Shown piece after piece: positions 28,132-33,273 of a stretch of 33,273 nt of DNA. The notes under the pieces are model-generated. The model made no database searches. It was not told the DNA's origin and worked only from the letters and a program-made list of their open reading frames with translations. Origin of the DNA: Omnitrophica bacterium RIFCSPHIGHO2_02_FULL_51_18 (lineage in GTDB: Bacteria; Omnitrophota; Gorgyraeia; 2-02-FULL-51-18); assembly GCA_001804125.1 (NCBI GenBank), contig MHFI01000025.1, positions 1-33,273 of the forward strand, given 5' to 3'. How positions within the stretch are numbered: the first letter of the stretch is position 1; every line of letters starts with the position of its first letter. Both the position numbers and the translations under genes were made by a program.

Positions 28132-28758
28132 ATGTCAGAAGCCATCTCGTTAGACCCAGCCACCCTTGTGCTTTTCTCCCTGCGTTGGATTCACTTTATC
28201 TTTGGGATTGCTTGGATAGGCCATCTTTACTTCTTCAATTTCGTGAATGTGCCCTTTGTCAAAACAATGGACGCTGAAACCAAGAAGAAAGTGGTGCCCC
28301 AGCTCATGCCAAGAGCGTTGTGGTGGTTCCGTTGGTCCGCGATGATTACGTTCCTTTCGGGCGTGATCTATATCGTGGGCAAACTTCATTTGAATAACAC
28401 CGGTATCATGAACGGTCTTTTTGGGTCCACTTGGGGCCAGTGGATCAGTTTGGGTTCGCTCCTTGGGAGCATCATGTGGTTCAACGTGTGGTTCATTATT
28501 TGGCCGAACCAAAAGAAGATAATTACCTCCGTGAAGACAGGCCAAGCGCCGGCGGATCTGCAAACGATCACACGACAGGCGTTTTTGGCCTCAAGACTCA
28601 ACACTTACCTTTCGGTGCCGATGCTTTTCTGCATGGGAGCCGCGAGCCACTTGCCTTCATTCAATATTTGGATCATTCTGATCGTCGCCGTGATCAGTGT
28701 CGCGCTTGTTTGGCACTTAGTGGAAAAAGTGGCGCCTAAGGCTGGTTCTAACTTTTAG
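28132..28758 (+). CDS. Urate-oxidase-N-terminal (PuuD)-like membrane protein
   Basis: TM protein starting SLRWIHFIFGIAWIGHLYFFNFVNVPFVK..., conserved His/Trp positions (IWPNQKKII, ASHLPSFN); start ATG 28132 has a strong RBS. Confidence 0.75.
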   Translation: MSEAISLDPATLVLFSLRWIHFIFGIAWIGHLYFFNFVNVPFVKTMDAETKKKVVPQLMPRALWWFRWSAMITFLSGVIYIVGKLHLNNTGIMNGLFGSTWGQWISLGSLLGSIMWFNVWFIIWPNQKKIITSVKTGQAPADLQTITRQAFLASRLNTYLSVPMLFCMGAASHLPSFNIWIILIVAVISVALVWHLVEKVAPKAGSNF

Positions 28759-28763
28759 TTTCA

Positions 28764-28850
28764 CGTCATCCTGAGCCCGCCATGATTTAAGGCGGGCGAA
28801 GGATCTCATCTTTTGAGATTCTTCATTCACTTCGCTCATTCAGAATGACG
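28764..28850. repeat. Palindromic intergenic repeat between convergent genes
   Basis: Outer arms cgtcatcctgag...ttcagaatgacg; internal hairpins gcccgcc/ggcgggc and gaaggatctc/gagattcttc. Confidence 0.85.
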
Positions 28851-28852
28851 AG

Positions 28853-29659
28853 TTACTGGAATCTAAATTCGACTTCTTTCGTCTCTTGGGATCCGATCGT
28901 GACTTTTTGCGATTGGGTCCCAAATTTTTCGTGCCACGCCTCCACGAGATATTCGCCCGGCGGTAAACCCTTGAGCTCAAAACTCCCGTCTGATTTTGTC
29001 ACGCCAAAATAAGGATGCGGCAGCACTCCCACATACCCGAGCATCCAGGGATGGACGTCACACTTTAAGGAAACCATGACTTCCGGCGAGGAAAACTTCT
29101 TCGTCTGCTTCATGCCGGCGAAAGGAAGCCCGAGATTGAACGGTTTCGAGTTCTTCGGGAACGCGTGAACATTGTGGAGCGTCGAATCGCTGTTTAAAAA
29201 AACGAGGGGTTGATCCACCTGCGCCCCCGTCACGTGGGGAACATACACGCAATTTTTATTGTCAATTTCGATCGCTTCGCTCGGCGCCGAAAATGAATAC
29301 CCCTCCAAGCCTTCCTTTATATAGACGAACACGTTCTGCAATCTTCCGTCCTGAACCATGATTTCCTCAGGAATAATTTCGCCGTTGTGGTGCAAAAGCG
29401 CGCACTCAGGGTTGCCTTTGACGGAAATGACTCGGGGCTGGGGAACTTCCCCATCAAAAAACGCGGTGCCTTTTAAGGTGCCTGTGGCGGCTGGGTCCAC
29501 GGAGCGCTTTTGCTCGGAAACATCGGAAAATGTTTCTACGGAACCATCCGGGGCTGAAACTTCTTCCTGTTGTTGTCCGCACCCGGCAACAAGAATCAGT
29601 AAAAGCGGTATCAAAACATACGTCATTCTGACGGATAATGGAGACCATTTCGTTTGCAT
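28853..29659 (-). CDS. Cupredoxin-like lipoprotein with C-terminal carboxypeptidase-regulatory-like domain
   Basis: Lipobox LILVAGC; copper-site-like HNVHAF...SLKCDVHPWMLGYVGV; DGSFELKGLPPGEYLVEAWHEKFG beta domain. Confidence 0.82.
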   Translation of the reverse strand: MQTKWSPLSVRMTYVLIPLLLILVAGCGQQQEEVSAPDGSVETFSDVSEQKRSVDPAATGTLKGTAFFDGEVPQPRVISVKGNPECALLHHNGEIIPEEIMVQDGRLQNVFVYIKEGLEGYSFSAPSEAIEIDNKNCVYVPHVTGAQVDQPLVFLNSDSTLHNVHAFPKNSKPFNLGLPFAGMKQTKKFSSPEVMVSLKCDVHPWMLGYVGVLPHPYFGVTKSDGSFELKGLPPGEYLVEAWHEKFGTQSQKVTIGSQETKEVEFRFQ

Positions 29660-29667
29660 GATGAGTA

Positions 29668-30330
29668 TCACTCCACCTTAATTGTTAAAATAAAATCCCC
29701 CGGATGATGGCAGGCGGGGCATTCGGCACCTTGCTGCGCCAGACGCAATTTTTTGCCGGAGCTGATCCCGGCGGGAATCTTCACGGTGATCTTCTTGCCG
29801 CCTTGAGTCGTAAAGCTCACCTCTCCGCCTTTTTGCGCCCTGGACTTTGAAATCTTAAGCGTCGCATGCAGATCGGATATTATTTCCTCAGGGTTTTCTT
29901 CTTCACCCGTAAAACCCCGCCGGCCGCCGCCTCCGCCGGAAAAAAGATCGGAGAAAATATCCTCAAAACCCCTGGCCGATCCGCCAAAATGAAAACTGGT
30001 CCGCCGGCCGCCGCCCCCTTGCGCGCCCCGAAAAGCCCTTAAGATGTCCTCATAATTGAAGCCCTGCGCCCCCTGAAAACCGCTCCGGCGCCCATAACCG
30101 CCGCTGAACCCGGCTTTCCTGTAATCATCGTACTCCTGGCGCTTTTTGGGATCTGAAAGCACGTAATAGGCTTCAGATATCCCCTTAAATTTCTCCTCAG
30201 CTGATTTGTTATTGGGATTGGCATCCGGATGGAATTTTTTGGCGAGACTGCGATAAGCGCTCTTGATTTCATCGGCGCCCGCGCTCTCCTTCACACCGAG
30301 AACCTGGTAGTAGTCCTTGTTTGACGCCAT
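29668..30330 (-). CDS. Short DnaJ-domain protein
   Basis: [41 protein letters not shown], Gly/Phe-rich linker, one C-terminal substrate-binding-like segment. Confidence 0.9.
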   Translation of the reverse strand: MASNKDYYQVLGVKESAGADEIKSAYRSLAKKFHPDANPNNKSAEEKFKGISEAYYVLSDPKKRQEYDDYRKAGFSGGYGRRSGFQGAQGFNYEDILRAFRGAQGGGGRRTSFHFGGSARGFEDIFSDLFSGGGGGRRGFTGEEENPEEIISDLHATLKISKSRAQKGGEVSFTTQGGKKITVKIPAGISSGKKLRLAQQGAECPACHHPGDFILTIKVE

Positions 30331-30352
30331 TATTTGGTGAAAGCCCAGTAAA

Positions 30353-31396
30353 CTATCGGCTGACGGCCGTTTTGACCTGAATCTTGTCCCGGCCGCCGTA
30401 TCTCGCGTGCCAGGGCCTGGCACCTTTGTCGAGCACCGCGTTGAGCGCCCGGATGTTTTTAACACCGCGATCCTCGAGCCAGGCTTCCAGGGCTTTTACA
30501 CCCTCTTTGGCGTAAACAGGGATCCCGTCCTTCCAGGTGGCGCGGCCGCAGAGAACGCCCGCAAAATTCACGCCGGCATTGATCGCCAGCTCCAGGCTTT
30601 CTCTGAAGGTATCGTCGTCCACGCCCGCTGAAAGATAAATAAAGGGTTTCTTCGTGCAAGCGTCCTGGCGTTTAAAAATGGCCCTTGCCTGGTCAAGATC
30701 ATAGGCGGCCTCTTTTCCGTTAAATGCCTTTGAGCCCTTTAAATATTTGACATCAATCGGGATCTCCACTTTCAGGACATCCACTTTGTACTTGTCCTTT
30801 GAAAATTCCTCCATGCTCTTGATGACCACATCAGGCTTTATCTTCGCGTAGGCCAAATCCTTGGCATCACCGCCTTTGGGATCATAACCCACGAACTCCA
30901 GGAAGAAAGCGATATCGGCATCTTCGCATTCTTTCCCGATACGCCCCATAATCTCGTGTTTTTTCTCATTCACTCTAAGATCGTCAAAGGGTGAGTAATA
31001 CAAAAGCACTTTGACGCAGTCCGCCCCTTCTTCCTTGAGCCGCCTGGCGCTGTAGCCGTCCAGGAAAGTCGGAATCCTGCCCGGCCCCGTCGCGTCATAG
31101 CCGGTCTTTTCGTAAGCCAATAACAGCCCCGCGTTTTTTGACCGCGCTTTCGAGGCGGGAATTCCAAATTCGGGGTCCAGGAGAATCGCGCTCGCATAGG
31201 GCGTCAGCACTTTGGTCACCGCGGTCTTAAATTCGGACATCATCGCCGGCGTAACCTCTTTCTCGCCTACGCCCTTGGCCTTCGCGATGGATTTTTGCAA
31301 CGACCCTCTCTGGTCCATCGCCGCCGCCCGGATAACCCCATTTTTATCCGAAACCGCATCCAAACTTTTTAACTTGCTCTCTGAAATCGTGACCAC
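30353..31396 (-). CDS. lacD: Tagatose 1,6-diphosphate aldolase-like (LacD family)
   Basis: [80 protein letters not shown] start at 31396 with ggag upstream fits family N-termini. Confidence 0.85.
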   Translation of the reverse strand: MVTISESKLKSLDAVSDKNGVIRAAAMDQRGSLQKSIAKAKGVGEKEVTPAMMSEFKTAVTKVLTPYASAILLDPEFGIPASKARSKNAGLLLAYEKTGYDATGPGRIPTFLDGYSARRLKEEGADCVKVLLYYSPFDDLRVNEKKHEIMGRIGKECEDADIAFFLEFVGYDPKGGDAKDLAYAKIKPDVVIKSMEEFSKDKYKVDVLKVEIPIDVKYLKGSKAFNGKEAAYDLDQARAIFKRQDACTKKPFIYLSAGVDDDTFRESLELAINAGVNFAGVLCGRATWKDGIPVYAKEGVKALEAWLEDRGVKNIRALNAVLDKGARPWHARYGGRDKIQVKTAVSR

Positions 31397-31460
31397 TTCT
31401 AAACTCCTTGTTGATAGGGTTTCTATTGTATCTAACCTCATGAAAAGTTCAACCAAAATG

Positions 31461-31494
31461 GAAAGGAGCCGTCTTTCGAAAAGACGACTCCTTT
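31461..31494 (-). terminator. Terminator-like hairpin after the DUF378 gene
   Basis: aaaggagccgtcttt / aaagacgactccttt; the mismatch is G-U in minus-strand RNA. Confidence 0.55.
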
Positions 31495-31514
31495 AAACCA
31501 AAACCGAACGAAGT

Positions 31515-31733
31515 TTACTTTTTACAGGTGGGACAAACCATGAAGAAACTCGCCAAAAGCGCCAAGCCCGACAGACCCACCAGCCCATAAACAACTCGTA
31601 AAGCCATCGGGTATTGGCCGATCAGATTCTCCACGAAATTGACCTGGAATAGAGCGATCGAGCCCCAGTTGAGCGCCCCGACAATCGCCAGAATTCCCAC
31701 GACCTTGCACAGAACACACGCCTTCATTAGCAT
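31515..31733 (-). CDS. DUF378-family small membrane protein
   Basis: KVVGILAIVGALNWGSIALFQVNFVENLIG...VVYGLVGLSGLALL with Cys pairs at both ends (CVLC, CPTC). Confidence 0.85.
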   Translation of the reverse strand: MLMKACVLCKVVGILAIVGALNWGSIALFQVNFVENLIGQYPMALRVVYGLVGLSGLALLASFFMVCPTCKK

Positions 31734-31783
31734 GCAACCCCCCTTGGTTATGGAATTTCTCTTTAGGCTTATTGTAACACATC

Positions 31784-32881
31784 TTACACGCTAAACCTAA
31801 AGTGCATGACGTCGCCGTCCTGAACGACGTACTCCTTGCCTTCCAGCCGGAATTTTCCCTTTTCCCTGGCGCCCTGTTCCCCACGGTACTGCACGAAGTC
31901 ATTGTAACCGACAACTTCCGCGCGGATAAAACCCCTTTCAAAATCCGAGTGGATCTTGCCGGCGGCCGCAGGCGCCGTCGAACCTTTTTCGACGTTCCAA
32001 GCGCGGTTTTCGGTCTCTCCCACGGTAAAAAAAGTGATCAGATTCAGGAGTTTGTGGCCTTCTCTCGCCAGCTTGTCCAATCCGGACTCTTTCATATTCA
32101 TTGCCTTGAGAAAATCCTCCCGCTCACCGGGATCTAGCTTTGAGATCTCTTCCTCCACTTTTCCCGAAATCGTCATCATGGCCGAGCCTTCTTCGGTTGC
32201 TTTCTTGCGAACGTCGGCCACACGCGGACTATCCGGCTTCCCGAGCTCTTCTTCGGCGATATTGGCCGCATAAAGTACCGGTTTATCCGTCAAAAAGCGC
32301 ACCTCCCTTAAAAGTGCGCGCTCTTCCGGCGCAAACGCTGTCTCGCGCCCGGTTTTTCCCTCGTTGAACCCTTTTTCATAGCGGTCAAGACACGTCATGA
32401 TTTGCGCCGCTTTCTTATCGCCGCTTTTAGCGGCCCTTTCGCAGCGCGTCTTGTGTTTCGACAGCGTCTCAAGGTCCTTCAAAATGAGTTCCGTATGGAT
32501 CACCTCGATGTCACGCAGCGCGTCCACGCTTCCGCTCACGTGCACGATCCCGCCGCCCTCAAAACAACGCACCACCTCAATAATCGCGTCGACTTCCGCA
32601 ATGTGGCTTAAAAACTGGTTGCCGAGCCCTTCGCCTTTTGAAGCGCCCTCCACAATTCCCGCAATGTCCACGATCTCTACCGTCGTCGGCACCACTTTCT
32701 GCGTCGGCACGATCTCTGTCAGCACTTTAAGACGAGCGTCCGGGACCGGCACGATTCCCACGTTCGGGTCAATCGTCGCGAACGGATAGTTGGCCACGAG
32801 CGCCGAACCGCGCGTCAACGCATTAAAAATAGTGGACTTGCCCACATTGGGGAGCCCCACAATGCCGCATTTAAAACCCAT
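31784..32881 (-). CDS. ychF: Redox-regulated ATPase/GTPase YchF
   Basis: MGFKCGIVGLPNVGKSTIFNALTRGSALVANYPFATIDPNVGIV; C-terminal TGS-like GFIRAEVVGYNDFV...KEYVVQDGDVMHFRFSV. Confidence 0.97.
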   Translation of the reverse strand: MGFKCGIVGLPNVGKSTIFNALTRGSALVANYPFATIDPNVGIVPVPDARLKVLTEIVPTQKVVPTTVEIVDIAGIVEGASKGEGLGNQFLSHIAEVDAIIEVVRCFEGGGIVHVSGSVDALRDIEVIHTELILKDLETLSKHKTRCERAAKSGDKKAAQIMTCLDRYEKGFNEGKTGRETAFAPEERALLREVRFLTDKPVLYAANIAEEELGKPDSPRVADVRKKATEEGSAMMTISGKVEEEISKLDPGEREDFLKAMNMKESGLDKLAREGHKLLNLITFFTVGETENRAWNVEKGSTAPAAAGKIHSDFERGFIRAEVVGYNDFVQYRGEQGAREKGKFRLEGKEYVVQDGDVMHFRFSV

Positions 32882-32902
32882 TAATCACCTATCTGATACG
32901 TC

Positions 32903-33060
32903 AAGCACGAAGCACGAAATCCGAAATTCGAAACAATATCGAAATCCAAAGGATCAAAATTCAAAACAGGTGTTTCGGTCATTGAAGTTTTTGTCATTCG
33001 GATTTGTTTCGAATTTCGATATTCGGATTTCGTGCTTCATGGTTTGTGTGCTTCGTGCTT
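32903..33060. repeat. Long palindromic repeat (aagcacgaagcacgaaatccgaaattcg family)
   Basis: 13-bp perfect terminal arms aagcacgaagcac (32903-32915) / gtgcttcgtgctt (33048-33060), then diverged inverted blocks gaaatccgaaattcgaaaca / tgtttcgaatttcgatattcggatttc. Confidence 0.88.
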
Positions 33061-33273
33061 AATTTGGAGTGGTTTTACATAACGCTTAAAAATATCCTCC
33101 CCGTTTCCCTCTTCCGGGATATTACTCTTGGCACGCGCCAAAATCCTTAAAAAAGGCCCCTCGATCTCTTTCTTATGATACGGCTGGACCAACTCCATCG
33201 CGCGAAGCGCAAATTTCATGACTTGCACGGGCTCAATACCCGAAAGTTCATCAAAAAACCAGCCGCAGCTTGT
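33037..33273 (-). CDS. C-terminal end of a DUF3536 / GH57-like protein (truncated by window edge)
   Basis: Frame stays open to the window end: TSCGWFFDELSGIEPVQVMKFALRAMELVQPYHKKEIEGPFLRILARAKSNIPEEGNGEDIFKRYVKPLQ; resembles the DUF3536 C-terminal region. Confidence 0.65.
   Translation of the reverse strand, partial: TSCGWFFDELSGIEPVQVMKFALRAMELVQPYHKKEIEGPFLRILARAKSNIPEEGNGEDIFKRYVKPLQIKHEAHKP

Noticed and set aside
32790-33062. 90-aa plus-strand ORF
   Set aside because: Reads through the ychF start and the palindromic repeat; the peptide (SKQVFRSLKFLSFGFVSNFDIRISCF) is a typical artefact of translating this repeat type
1-33273. tRNA, rRNA, prophage, CRISPR-Cas or classical IS elements
   Set aside because: No cloverleaf, rRNA motif, transposase, integrase, capsid or cas sequence was recognised on either strand

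Overview
This 33.3 kb window is gene-dense and mostly on the minus strand. It looks like an uncultivated Gram-negative bacterium, possibly PVC/Omnitrophota-like (an inference from gene content; not testable here). Running left to right, the minus-strand genes are: a CHASE2 protein cut by the window edge; an Mla-type lipid transport operon (mlaD/F/E) preceded by a STAS protein and an RsbW-like kinase; accA; an L,D-transpeptidase; a DUF212 protein; mnmE; folC; a TPR/coiled-coil protein; purH; pabC; a pabB/trpE-like gene; a lipoprotein; a TM-helix channel-like protein; gpmA; an APC-UspA transporter; a BI-1 protein; an OmpA-LysM protein; a LOG-family protein; a deoxyhypusine-synthase-like protein; aconitase; and a class II ribonucleotide reductase (nrdJ). 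After one plus-strand membrane protein come a cupredoxin-like lipoprotein, a short DnaJ, lacD, DUF378, ychF and the C-terminus of a DUF3536/GH57-like protein. The most unexplained part is the divergent intergenic region 27610-28131. It has a good nrdJ promoter with an NrdR-box-like palindrome, then two back-to-back long imperfect inverted repeats (about 199 and 162 bp) that belong to neither flanking gene's leader and could be structured RNAs or palindromic mobile remnants. Three other unrelated palindromic repeats sit directly at gene 3' ends (16018-16102, 28764-28850, 32903-33060).
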